Part shown: piece by piece, positions 8,146-16,178 of the stretch
Position numbering within the stretch: position 1 is the stretch's first letter
Layout of the letters: each line of letters begins with the position of its first letter
Assembly: GCF_011762095.1 (NCBI RefSeq)
Contig: NZ_JAASQO010000003.1
Span: 1 to 64,000, forward strand
Direction: 5' to 3'
DNA from: Parvibaculum indicum
GTDB lineage: Bacteria; Pseudomonadota; Alphaproteobacteria; Parvibaculales; Parvibaculaceae
DNA: 64,000 nucleotides
Made by a program: the position numbers and the translations under genes
The notes under the pieces: model-generated
What the model saw: only the letters and a program-made list of their open reading frames with translations
Databases searched by the model: none
What the model was told of the DNA's origin: nothing

Positions 8146-9756
8146 ATGGCTTGGAATTTCGGTGACATTCTCGACAGTATCTCGGCGGTTTTACCGCAGG
8201 AAGCGCCCGCTCTCATTCATGGCGATCGGGTGATCACATGGGCGGAAACGACACGGAGGTCCAACAATCTCGGGCGGGCGCTGATCGCACGCGGTGCCAG
8301 GCCCGGCGACAAGGTCGCGTTCTATATGCGAAACCGGCCCGAATATGTCGAGACCATGGCGGCCTGCTTCAAGAGCCGTCTTGTCCATGTCAACATCAAC
8401 TACCGCTACAAGGCGGACGAAGTTTTCTACATCTTCAATGACTCCGACGCCCAAACGGTCGTTTACGGTTCCGAGTTCCGGGACATCATCGTCGAACTGA
8501 AAGACCGGCTGACAAAAGTCGCCACTTTCATTGAAGTGAACGAAGACGGATCCGCCGCGCCCTTCGCGGAAAATTACGAAAAGATCGTCACTGGCGGAGA
8601 TGGCGCGCCGCTCGGCATCGAGCGGTCTCCGGACGATTTGCTGTTCATCTATACGGGCGGCACGACGGGCATGCCCAAGGGCGTGATGTGGCGGCACAAC
8701 GACATGCGCGAAGCTCAGCTGACGACGCTTCGGGCGCTGGGGCCGATCCCCGAGACACTTCCCGAGTTGGTTGAGTTTATCGCGGCTTCCGGTCCGGGAC
8801 CCGTATCGATGCCTGCCTGCCCGCTGATGCACGGCACCGGCTTCATTACGGCTATAGGCAACATGATGAGCGGCGGCTGCATCGTCACGCTGGAGAGCCC
8901 GACCCTCGACGCGCATGAACTCTGGACGGCGGTTTCGCGCCATGGTGTCAATTCGCTGGCAATTGTCGGCGACGCTTTCGCCCGGCCGATGCTGGCGGCG
9001 CTCGACGAGGCGCCTGGCAAATACAACCTGGCCAGCGTCGTCTCGATCATTTCTTCCGGCGTTATGTGGAGCGCGGAAGTGAAGCGTGGTCTGCTCAGGC
9101 ATTTGCCGAATGTCATTCTGATGGATTCTTTCGGTGCCTCGGAGGGACTCGGTTTCGGCAGTTCGATCATGACGGGCGCCGGCGAGGTCAAGACCGCCAA
9201 GTTCCAGATCGGCGGCCGGTGCCGCGTGTTCGATGAAAACGATCAGCCGGTCGAACCAGGCAGCGGCAAGCCGGGCATCATCGCCCTAGGGGGACCGATT
9301 CCCGTTGGCTACTACAAGGATCCGCAAAAGACGGCCAAGACATTCAAGACCATTGGCGGCGAACGCTATTCCATTCCCGGCGATTGGTGCGTTGTGGAAA
9401 AGGACGGCAGCCTGACATTGCTGGGACGCGGCAGCGTTTGCATTAACACCGCGGGCGAGAAGGTCTACCCGGAGGAGGTCGAGGAAGTTCTGAAGACTCA
9501 CCCATCCGTGGAGGACGCACTTGTTGTCGGCGTGCCCGATCAGAAATGGGGTCAGGCGGTCACCGGCATCGTCACGCTGGCGAACGGCGCGAAGTTTGAC
9601 GAAGAGGATTTGCGCAAGCACGTCCGCTCGCACCTCGCCGGCTACAAAACGCCCAAGCGCATCCTGGTGGGCGCCGTGCCTCTTCGCGCGCCGAACGGCA
9701 AGGCCGACTACAAGAGCGTTACCGATTTCGCGAAACGCGAGCTCGGAGTTGCGTAG
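8146..9756 (+). CDS. Acyl-CoA synthetase (AMP-forming)
   Basis: This 536-residue ligase activates a carboxylic acid with ATP and CoA through an acyl-adenylate. The adenylate loop is YTGGTTGMPKGVMWRH near residue 169. The A5-like DSFGASEGLG, GDWCVVEKDGSLTLLGR hinge and C-terminal GKADYK lysine motif (near 525) are all present. It starts at ATG 8146 after CAGGGAGGATCAT. It resembles ligases of steroid or terpenoid side-chain catabolism in tone, but the substrate cannot be read from sequence. It lies in a co-oriented run with the thiolase-like/DUF35 pair and an SDR. The 153-base gap upstream holds a 7-bp GC hairpin (TTCCGGC/GCCGGAA) without a T-run. Confidence 0.88.
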   Translation: MAWNFGDILDSISAVLPQEAPALIHGDRVITWAETTRRSNNLGRALIARGARPGDKVAFYMRNRPEYVETMAACFKSRLVHVNINYRYKADEVFYIFNDSDAQTVVYGSEFRDIIVELKDRLTKVATFIEVNEDGSAAPFAENYEKIVTGGDGAPLGIERSPDDLLFIYTGGTTGMPKGVMWRHNDMREAQLTTLRALGPIPETLPELVEFIAASGPGPVSMPACPLMHGTGFITAIGNMMSGGCIVTLESPTLDAHELWTAVSRHGVNSLAIVGDAFARPMLAALDEAPGKYNLASVVSIISSGVMWSAEVKRGLLRHLPNVILMDSFGASEGLGFGSSIMTGAGEVKTAKFQIGGRCRVFDENDQPVEPGSGKPGIIALGGPIPVGYYKDPQKTAKTFKTIGGERYSIPGDWCVVEKDGSLTLLGRGSVCINTAGEKVYPEEVEEVLKTHPSVEDALVVGVPDQKWGQAVTGIVTLANGAKFDEEDLRKHVRSHLAGYKTPKRILVGAVPLRAPNGKADYKSVTDFAKRELGVA

Positions 9757-9814
9757 ACGGCGGTTTGAGTGACGGCGCCGGATGCGGCCGCCGCACTCGC
9801 AACGGGAGGACTGG

Positions 9815-10567
9815 ATGGGACGGGTAGACGGAAAAATCGCCCTTGTGACGGGCGGCGCCAATGGCATGGGGCGTTCCCACGCCTTGCTGCTTGCGCGCGA
9901 AGGCGCAACGCTGATCGTTACCGACATGGACGAGAAGGGCGGCAAAGCCGTGGTCGAGGAGATTAACGATAACGGTGGGCAGGCGCGATTTTTCAGGCAC
10001 GATGTGTCGAGCGTCCCGGATTGGGAGCGGATTTCACAGCAGGCGAAGTCCACTTTCGGACGCGTCGACATCCTCGTGAACAATGCCGGTATTCTCGTTT
10101 TTTCTGCTGTGCAAGACACCTCGAATGAAGACTTCGCACGTGTTCTCGACGTCAATGTAAAAAGCGTATTCTATGGCACGAAATATATATTACCCGCGAT
10201 GAAGGCGGCTGGCGGCGGTTCGATCGTCAATATTTCCTCGATCTACGGACTGATCGGTGCGCCCGCCACGGCGGCGTATCAGGCATCGAAGGGCGCCGTT
10301 CGCTTGCTGACGAAATCGACGGCTGTGGATTATGCGCCTTTCAAGATTCGCGTGAATTCCGTGCACCCCGGAATCATTCGCACGAATATGACAAAGGATC
10401 TCCTCGGAGATGCGGATGTCGCCAAACAGGTCCTGAGCGCCACGCTCATCGGCCGGCCGGCCGAACCCGTCGAGGTTTCCTATGCGGTCCTGTTTCTGGC
10501 ATCCGACGAGTCGTCCTACATGACCGGCTCCGAGGTTGTCGTCGACGGAGGCTACACGACCATGTGA
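9815..10567 (+). CDS. Short-chain dehydrogenase/reductase
   Basis: This 250-residue classical SDR has the cofactor motif TGGANGMG (12-19) with Asp37 after beta-2, favouring NAD(H). NNAG (89-92) and the catalytic Ser142, Tyr155 and Lys159 (YQASK) are present. The C-terminus DGGYTTM is typical of FabG-like enzymes. ATG 9815 follows ACGGGAGGA. A secondary alcohol or 3-hydroxyacyl-CoA is the likely substrate. Position after the CoA ligase suggests a step in the same pathway, possibly oxidation of an alicyclic alcohol to a ketone. Confidence 0.88.
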   Translation: MGRVDGKIALVTGGANGMGRSHALLLAREGATLIVTDMDEKGGKAVVEEINDNGGQARFFRHDVSSVPDWERISQQAKSTFGRVDILVNNAGILVFSAVQDTSNEDFARVLDVNVKSVFYGTKYILPAMKAAGGGSIVNISSIYGLIGAPATAAYQASKGAVRLLTKSTAVDYAPFKIRVNSVHPGIIRTNMTKDLLGDADVAKQVLSATLIGRPAEPVEVSYAVLFLASDESSYMTGSEVVVDGGYTTM

Positions 10568-10684
10568 CACCTTGCGATGCGATGGACTCCGGATTTGTTG
10601 AGGGTCGAAGCCGGTTTGTCGCCGGGCAGGAAAATAATCGTGTGTCAGTCTCGTGGCTGGCCAAACGGCGAGGAAGGAAGCGCA

Positions 10685-10865
10685 ATGCGTGCATCCGGTG
10701 TGAGCAACCCACTCGATCGCATTCGCCACAGGCTCGATTCTTGGCTTTTCGAGGACACATCGAGCGGGCGCTTCATGCTCAATCGCGCCATATTCACCGA
10801 TCCCGAGTTGTTCGATCTCGAGATGAAGCACATCTTCGAGCACAACTGGGTGTTTCTCGCCCGGC
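10685..10865 (+). pseudogene. N-terminal fragment of a Rieske dioxygenase large subunit
   Basis: About 60 codons from ATG 10685 (after GAGGAAGGA) match the start of benzoate- or terephthalate-type ring-hydroxylating oxygenase alpha subunits: FMLNRAIFTDPELFDLEMK and IFEHNWVFLA. The text breaks off right before the Rieske cluster and changes at about 10862-10866 into a different gene. No Rieske or mononuclear iron domain remains, so it is a deletion relic, although its start signals are still intact. Confidence 0.75.
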
Positions 10866-11209
10866 GAAAGCTATCTTGTTCTGCTGACCGGGCCGCTCCG
10901 CGTCGCGCATCTGACCGACCATATTCCGCTCCGGCGCGTTTGCGAAATCATCAGCCCTGATTTCGTGGCGGCCGATACGATATCGTCCTCGGCATGTATC
11001 ACGATCAGGGACACAGCGCGGTCAAGACATGGGGCTTTTCCGGCAATTGCGCCATCATCCTCGGGCCGTCCTACCTGCATGTGACGGTCGCGCATGGAAC
11101 GGCCTATGACATTGCGGGCAAGGGCAGCGCCGATCCGGCGATGATGCTGAGCGCCATGCGCACGGTGGCCTCTCTTGCCGCGGGCCGAGGATTTCCCGAG
11201 GAACGCTGA
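10866..11209 (+). pseudogene. C-terminal fragment of a PdxA-family dehydrogenase, frameshifted
   Basis: From 10866 the frame reads ESYLVLLTGPLRVAHLTDH and IPLRRV, as in PdxA-family proteins. After a frameshift or small deletion near 10960-10976 it continues YDIVLGMYHDQGHSAVK and VAHGTAYDIAGKGSADP to a stop at 11209. PdxA relatives such as TphB oxidise the cis-diol made by ring-hydroxylating dioxygenases, so this fragment beside a dioxygenase start suggests a lost aromatic dihydroxylation operon. The first half of the gene is missing. Confidence 0.75.
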
Positions 11210-11226
11210 CGGCCGTATGCCGTATT

Positions 11227-11694
11227 TTATGTTCGGGAGGCGTCGAACCGGCCGGCCATCATTCGCAACGGCGTATATTCGATCACCGTTTCGTTCCGTT
11301 GGGTCACGATCCGGTTGCGGGTGCGCACCAGACCGCGCCCCCTGGATGTCGGTCGCGCCTGAAGCACTTTGCATTCCACATGAATTGTGTCGCCGACAAA
11401 GGTAGGTCCCTTGACGTTGAACTCCATGTGCAGGAAGGCGAGGCCCGTCTCCTGCATCATCGACTGGACGAGCAAACCTTCGGCCATGCAATAGACCAGC
11501 GCGCCGGGCACCACACGGCCGTTCATGGGGCCATGGGCCTTGAGATATTCGATATCGGTGAAGAGCACTTCCACCATGCCTGTCGTGTTGATGAAATTGA
11601 CCAGGTCGGTTTCGGTGATCGTCCGGCCGATGGTGCGGAACTCCTCGCCGGCGGTGAGGTCGTTCCAGCACATGCCGAGTCCTATTTTTCGCAT
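11227..11694 (-). CDS. MaoC-like hotdog dehydratase
   Basis: This 155-residue protein has a single hotdog fold with TITETDLVNFINTTG near the start and NGRVVPGALVYCMAEGLL in place of the hydratase helix. The classical D-x4-H hydratase pair is not obvious, so the exact activity (enoyl-CoA hydration or acyl-CoA binding) is open. ATG 11694 follows CAAGGAGAGGGC, a better start than the upstream one. It lies downstream of the CYP153 gene on the same strand and is probably in one transcript with it. Confidence 0.75.
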   Translation of the reverse strand: MRKIGLGMCWNDLTAGEEFRTIGRTITETDLVNFINTTGMVEVLFTDIEYLKAHGPMNGRVVPGALVYCMAEGLLVQSMMQETGLAFLHMEFNVKGPTFVGDTIHVECKVLQARPTSRGRGLVRTRNRIVTQRNETVIEYTPLRMMAGRFDASRT

Positions 11695-11782
11695 GCCCTC
11701 TCCTTGCAGGTAGCGGCGGCGACACGGCCCCGCCCGCGACATCCTGTGACTGATGCCCGGAAATGCGTTCCGGTGTTTTGCA

Positions 11783-13048
11783 TCAGCCTGGAATTCTGAC
11801 CGGCATGCTCGAGTAACCCTTGATCAGATTTGAAAAAACCCGCGTCGGTTCGCCAACCACTTCGATCGGCTTGTCGGGCCAGCGTTTCAGGATCTCTTCC
11901 CAGACGACGCGGAGCTGCATTTCCGCCAGCCGGTTGCCGACGCAGCGATGGATGCCGAAGCCGAAGGACAGGTGCTGGCGGGGGTGCTTGCGGTCAATGA
12001 TGAAGCTGTTGGCGTTTTCGATTGCCTCCTCGTCCCGGTTTCCCGAGACGTACCACATGACGACTTTGTCGCCCTTCTTGATCTGCTTGCCGCCAAGCTC
12101 CGTATCCTGAAGAGCGGTGCGGCGCATATGCGACAAGGGTGTCTGCCAACGGATGATTTCGGGGACCATGGATTCGACGAGCGATGGGTTGTCCCGCAGC
12201 TTGTTGTATTGAACCGGGTTCTCGTTCAGGGCCAGAAGGCCACCGGTGATCGAGTTGCGGGTCGTGTCGTTCCCGCCGACGATCAGGAGAAGAATATTTC
12301 CCAGATACTCCATCGGCCCCATGTTTTTCGTCGCTTCGCCCTGAGCCAGCATGGTGATGAGATCGTTTCCCGGCTCGGTCGCGTTGACACGCTGATTCCA
12401 CAACTCGGTGAAGTAGGCGGCGCAATCGCGCAATTCATTCCTGCGAGCCTTCTCTGCCTCCTCATCGCCGAAGGCGGTGCCCGCGGTGGCGACATCCGAC
12501 CAGCGGGTGAGCTTCCGGCGTTCTTCCCAGGGGAAATCGAAAAGAGTGGCGAGCATCTGCGTTGTCAGTTCGATCGACACGCGATCCACCCAGTCAAAGG
12601 TTTCATTGATGGGCAGGGAATCGAGAATTTTGCCGGCGCGCTCGCGGATCGTGCTTTCGAGTTTCGCCAGATTGCCGGGTGCGACGATCGGGCTCACAAC
12701 CTTGCGCTGCGCGTCGTGCTTCGGCGGGTCCATCATGATGAACATGGGCAGGAAGAAACCTTCTTCCTGATTGCGGAGGGCGACGCCGCCCAGGGTCGCT
12801 TCAGACGAATAGATGCCGTGGTTGGTGTCGACATGCATGATGTCTTTGTATTTTGTCACCGACCAGAACGAGCCGTATTCGCTTTCCTTGCAGTAATGGA
12901 CCGGATCTTCGCGGCGCAACCGCTCGAAATACGGCCAGATCGCATTCGCCCTAAAGAGCTCCGGATTACTGACATCGATCTCCTCAAGCGGGATCGCGTA
13001 GGCGTCCGCAATCGGCTTGTCTCGAGCGGCACCCAGGGATTCACTCAT
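11783..13048 (-). CDS. CYP153: Cytochrome P450, CYP153 family (copy 1)
   Basis: This soluble class I P450 of 421 residues hydroxylates alkane ends or alicyclic hydrocarbons, using electrons from a ferredoxin. Family marks are VHYCKESEYGSFWSVTKY, the I-helix GGNDTTRNS, the ERR-like EIIRWQTPLSHMRRTA and the heme loop FGFGIHRCVGNRLAE with Cys369 as heme ligand. ATG 13048 is preferred over longer frames because the family begins with DVSNPELFR shortly after. An AT-rich palindrome (13128-13143) stands 80 bases upstream. The MaoC-like gene follows. No ferredoxin is adjacent; the one at 21.1 kb could serve it. Confidence 0.93.
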   Translation of the reverse strand: MSESLGAARDKPIADAYAIPLEEIDVSNPELFRANAIWPYFERLRREDPVHYCKESEYGSFWSVTKYKDIMHVDTNHGIYSSEATLGGVALRNQEEGFFLPMFIMMDPPKHDAQRKVVSPIVAPGNLAKLESTIRERAGKILDSLPINETFDWVDRVSIELTTQMLATLFDFPWEERRKLTRWSDVATAGTAFGDEEAEKARRNELRDCAAYFTELWNQRVNATEPGNDLITMLAQGEATKNMGPMEYLGNILLLIVGGNDTTRNSITGGLLALNENPVQYNKLRDNPSLVESMVPEIIRWQTPLSHMRRTALQDTELGGKQIKKGDKVVMWYVSGNRDEEAIENANSFIIDRKHPRQHLSFGFGIHRCVGNRLAEMQLRVVWEEILKRWPDKPIEVVGEPTRVFSNLIKGYSSMPVRIPG

Positions 13049-13127
13049 GACGGCGTCTCCATTGCGTTTCCAGAAGCCTGCGAATGCGTGACATAGGGGG
13101 TGCCGGTTAGCCGACTCTCTCCCTGTT

Positions 13128-13143
13128 AAATTATTATAAGCAT
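13128..13143. promoter_or_regulatory. AT-rich operator-like site F, before CYP153 copy 1
   Basis: Read on the minus strand it is ATGCTTATAATAATTT, a weaker version of the island's shared motif (best form ATTTATGATCATAAAT; core TTATAATAA). It lies 80 bases upstream of the CYP153 start at 13048. Confidence 0.4.
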
Positions 13144-13153
13144 ATTCCGGTGG

Positions 13154-13300
13154 GTTGCCAGATTGCATTTCCGCATCGTCTGGGAAGAAATTCTGAAGCG
13201 CCGACCCGATAATCCGATCGAAGTGGTCGGCTAACCAAAGCGGGTCATTTCCAACTTCATCAAGGGCTATGAGGCCTTGCCGGCAAGAATCCCGGGCTGA
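13154..13300 (+). pseudogene. C-terminal relic of a third CYP153 gene, opposite strand
   Basis: The plus strand encodes RIVWEEILKRRPDNPIEVVG, a TAA stop at 13232-13234, then RVISNFIKGYEALPARIPG and TGA at 13298-13300. This is the last 50 or so residues of a CYP153, closely like the end of the intact gene next door, whose strand is opposite. The region before it has lost recognisable heme-loop sequence. It records a duplicated or inverted P450 gene that has since decayed. Confidence 0.85.
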
Positions 13301-13309
13301 ACCTGGGGG

Positions 13310-13336
13310 TGGCGGGTGGAAAACTTCCACCCGCCA
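13310..13336. terminator. Perfect 12-bp hairpin between convergent genes
   Basis: TGGCGGGTGGAA and TTCCACCCGCCA form a perfect stem with a three-base loop. It lies between the plus-strand CYP153 relic and the minus-strand crotonase stop, so it could end transcription from both sides. There is no T-run on either strand, which lowers confidence in intrinsic termination. Confidence 0.45.
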
Positions 13337-13382
13337 CATAAGATCGAAGGAGGTCGAAGGCAGCGCGGCGCGTGGCCCGCCG

Positions 13383-14123
13383 TCATTTTTTTCCGAATGA
13401 GGCGACCCGGTCGCGCGCGTCGTAGCAGGCACCGGGGCTATGCGCGAGTTCGTAGGCCAGCCCCGCCTGGGCGGTCATGCCGTCGGTCGCGCCCAGCAGA
13501 CTTTTGTTGACCTGATTGCTGTAGGTTGAATTGGCGGCGATACGCTGAGCAAGGTCATTTGTCGCCTGTTCCAGTTCGACATCGTCGACACAAATGTCGA
13601 CCAGCCCCATACGCTCCGCCGCCTCCGCCGCGAAAATATCGGAGGTAAACATCATCTGCTTGGCCTTCGACAGCCCGACGCGACGCGGCAGTCTTAGCGT
13701 CATGCCCCAGAGCGGGCTCAGTCCCCACTTGCTATGCGTGTCGCCGAACATGGCGGAGCGCGCGGCGATGATGATGTCCGCCGCGAGCGCAAGCTCCAGT
13801 CCGCCAGTATAGCAATGCCCGTGGATGCGGGCGACGACCGGTTGCGGCAGCTCGGCCAGCGCCTGAATGGTCTTCGCCTGGAAATGCGGTTCCGGCGGGC
13901 GCTCGCCATTCTGGATGTCCTTCAGATCGTGGCCGGCTGAAAAAGCCTTGCCTGCGCCCGTGATGATGACGCACGCTACCCCGTTAGCCTGTCCACGAAG
14001 CGCATCCACATGCCCGCGCAGTTCCTCGAACAGCGGGACATTGAGTGCGTTCAAGGTTTCCGGACGGTTGAGCGTCAGCGTACAAATACGCCCGCTGTCC
14101 TTGCGAAGAACCAGATTCGACAT
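13383..14123 (-). CDS. Enoyl-CoA hydratase/isomerase family protein
   Basis: This 246-residue crotonase-fold protein has the first oxyanion segment AFSAGHDLKDI and the second HGHCYTGGLELALAADI. Gly-Gly-Leu-Glu matches the usual second loop; the Ala/Gly-His-Asp-Leu loop is common in hydratases. It would hydrate or isomerise an unsaturated acyl-CoA. ATG 14123 follows GGGAGGAAG. It lies 94 bases after the alpha/beta hydrolase gene on the same strand and probably shares its transcript. Confidence 0.85.
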   Translation of the reverse strand: MSNLVLRKDSGRICTLTLNRPETLNALNVPLFEELRGHVDALRGQANGVACVIITGAGKAFSAGHDLKDIQNGERPPEPHFQAKTIQALAELPQPVVARIHGHCYTGGLELALAADIIIAARSAMFGDTHSKWGLSPLWGMTLRLPRRVGLSKAKQMMFTSDIFAAEAAERMGLVDICVDDVELEQATNDLAQRIAANSTYSNQVNKSLLGATDGMTAQAGLAYELAHSPGACYDARDRVASFGKK

Positions 14124-14217
14124 CGGCTTCCTCCCTTCCTCTTCTCGATCTTCATCTGTCTGACTTGTGTTCATCTGTCGAAGGCGTCGCGCGTGAATGA
14201 ATCCGTCCGGGCTGGGG

Positions 14218-15093
14218 CTACGATGCGTCTGCGGCAGGTGCCATTCGCGTCAGAAAATCCAGAACGGCGCTTGTAAAGATGTCGTTCTTGTCGCCCGCCA
14301 CCATATGGCCCGCATTTGCGACATCGATAAACTCGGAATGAGGAACAATCTCGGCGAATTGCCGCGCTGCTTCGACCGTTACGAGGTCGCTGTCGCGGCC
14401 GCGGACAAGGAGCGTCGGTATTTTCAGGGAACGTGCCGCCATTTGGAGGCGTTCGGGTTCGCGGCTGCCTTGCGGCCTTTGCGTGCCGGTGACGAAACGC
14501 GGATCCCAATGCCAGTAGTAGCGACCATTTTCCCTGAGGCGAAGGTTCTTCGCCAGTCCGCTCAGATTTTTGGGACGAGGCCGGCCGGGCATGTAGCGCG
14601 AGATCGTATCGGCTGCTTCCTCAAGTGAGGCGAAGCCCTCTTCCACATTCGACGACATGAATCCGAGGATTTTTTGAACACCCTCCATATTCATCTGAGG
14701 GGTGATGTCGACGAGGACCAGCGCCGCAAATCCGCGCCGTCCGGCCTTTGCGTATTCTCCCTGCGCGATCATGCCCGCAATGCCGCCTAGAGATGCGCCG
14801 ACCAGGACCGGAGGCACGCAGAAGCCGTCCGCGATGTCGAGGAGATCCTCCGCGAAGCGCTCCATTCTGTAGTCTCCGTCCGGAGACCAGTCGCTTTCGC
14901 CATGCCCGCGCAAATCGACGGCGAGGGTGTAATATCCGTTCTGTCCCAACCTTTTACCGCAGGCTTGCCAAGCATGGCGTGTCTGTCCGCCGCCATGGGC
15001 GAGCATGACCGGACGCCCATGGTCGGGGCCGAATGCATCCGCCGCAATTTTGAGATTTTGGACAAGGGTGAACAAGGTCCGGTTTTCTGACAT
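14218..15093 (-). CDS. Alpha/beta hydrolase
   Basis: This 291-residue hydrolase has an oxyanion HGGG (34-37), nucleophile Ser101 in GASLGG, acid Asp235 or Asp237 and His263 in NAGHMV. The fold is that of esterases, lactonases and C-C hydrolases (AVDLRGHGESDWS). Near a Baeyer-Villiger-type gene, a lactone or ester is a fair guess at its substrate. ATG 15093 is preceded by an operator-like site at 15138-15155 shared with the divergent GntR gene, so it is probably under that regulator. Confidence 0.83.
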   Translation of the reverse strand: MSENRTLFTLVQNLKIAADAFGPDHGRPVMLAHGGGQTRHAWQACGKRLGQNGYYTLAVDLRGHGESDWSPDGDYRMERFAEDLLDIADGFCVPPVLVGASLGGIAGMIAQGEYAKAGRRGFAALVLVDITPQMNMEGVQKILGFMSSNVEEGFASLEEAADTISRYMPGRPRPKNLSGLAKNLRLRENGRYYWHWDPRFVTGTQRPQGSREPERLQMAARSLKIPTLLVRGRDSDLVTVEAARQFAEIVPHSEFIDVANAGHMVAGDKNDIFTSAVLDFLTRMAPAADAS

Positions 15094-15137
15094 CAAACGC
15101 TTTTTCCAATGTTCTTCGTATGTATATTAAGAGTCAG

Positions 15138-15155
15138 AATCCATTATGATAAATT
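15138..15155. promoter_or_regulatory. AT-rich operator-like site A, hydrolase/GntR promoter region
   Basis: AATCCATTATGATAAATT matches the island's shared motif (AATTCATTATAATAAA at 37594). It sits 45 bases before the hydrolase start and about 105 before the GntR gene, as expected for a site controlling both. Confidence 0.55.
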
Positions 15156-15259
15156 GATGGAATGTTGCAAACACGGACGATGGTGTTGTAGTCGGGTTCG
15201 CCCAATCGTTTCCTGATGGGGGGCGATTGGTCTTGAAAACGAAGAATGCGGGTATCCGA

Positions 15260-16063
15260 ATGAAAGCGAGCGTGTCCGTTTCGCGAGTCGGCCGATTTCC
15301 GAAAGGATCCGGCAAGCGTGCCCTCACAGTTGCGAGGCAGATTGTCGAGGACATTGAGCGGCAAGGTGCAGAGGTCGGAGATCGCTTGCCACCGGAACAG
15401 GAGATGCTCGTACGGTATGGCGTGGCCCGCGCGACTTTGCGGGAGGCGCTCAGGTTTCTGGAACTGCAGGGCATTATTTTTCTGCGGCCCGGCCCCGGGG
15501 GGGGGCCGATCGTTCAGGAGCCCCGACCGAAAGATTTTGCCAGTACAATGGCGTTGCTGCTGCAGTTTCTCGGCACCACATTCCGTTCGCTGATTGAAGT
15601 GAGGCAAGCGATGGGCCCGACCATGGCGGCGCTTGCGGCGGAGCGTGCGTCCGATGAGGATATCGACAAGCTGAATACGTCATTGGCCACTTTGAAGACG
15701 CTGTCCGTATCTTGCGACTCCTATATGGAGGAGAACAGGCGTTTCCACGACGTGCTTGCGTGGGCGTCTGGCAATCCCTTGATCGGATTTCTGATCAGTT
15801 CGCTTCACAACATTACGAATGCGTCGGAAGTCGGCATAACTTACACCGAAGGCGAGCGTGATTATCAGATCAAGGCGTACGGACGGCTTCTCAAGGCGAT
15901 TGAAGATCGCAATCCGGACCTCGCTTTCACCGAAATGTCCCGGTTCATAAGTCGATCCGACAAGTATCTGGAATCTCGTCATCCCGACATCATGTCCAAA
16001 ATCGTGCGTTGGCAGGATGTGGACGACCTGAGTGTGCCGCGAACTCCCCGACGGAAACGCTAG
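15260..16063 (+). CDS. GntR-family transcriptional regulator (FadR type)
   Basis: This 267-residue regulator has an N-terminal winged helix (about 15-85; LPPEQEMLVRYGVARATLRE and LRFLELQGIIFLRPGPGGG). An all-helical FCD-like effector domain follows (about 100-245; EVRQAMGPTMAALAAERAS, ENRRFHDVLAWASGNPLI). Such regulators usually respond to acyl-CoA or small acids. TTG 15227 is an alternative start. A run of nine G (15497-15505) lies in the wing codons and may be prone to slippage. An operator-like palindrome in its own promoter region and five more across the island make it the leading candidate for the cluster regulator. Confidence 0.87.
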   Translation: MKASVSVSRVGRFPKGSGKRALTVARQIVEDIERQGAEVGDRLPPEQEMLVRYGVARATLREALRFLELQGIIFLRPGPGGGPIVQEPRPKDFASTMALLLQFLGTTFRSLIEVRQAMGPTMAALAAERASDEDIDKLNTSLATLKTLSVSCDSYMEENRRFHDVLAWASGNPLIGFLISSLHNITNASEVGITYTEGERDYQIKAYGRLLKAIEDRNPDLAFTEMSRFISRSDKYLESRHPDIMSKIVRWQDVDDLSVPRTPRRKR

Positions 16064-16125
16064 GCGAGTGCTAGCGATTTCGATGTCGTTTTTTGCGGCA
16101 CTTGCGCCGCTCCTTGGGCGTCGCT

Positions 16126-16142
16126 AATTTATGATCATAAAT
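16126..16142. promoter_or_regulatory. Palindromic operator-like site B, before the nitronate-monooxygenase-like gene
   Basis: AATTTATGATCATAAAT contains the perfect 16-base palindrome ATTTATGATCATAAAT, the best version of the shared motif. It ends 37 bases before ATG 16179 and so would overlap or follow the promoter. Confidence 0.6.
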
Positions 16143-16178
16143 AACGCGACCGATGAAGTCGCCCATGGGAGGTTAGCT

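Noticed and set aside
10871-11725. 284-codon minus-strand frame over the MaoC gene and the PdxA relic
   Set aside because: The other frames give clear MaoC and PdxA family matches; this one gives none.
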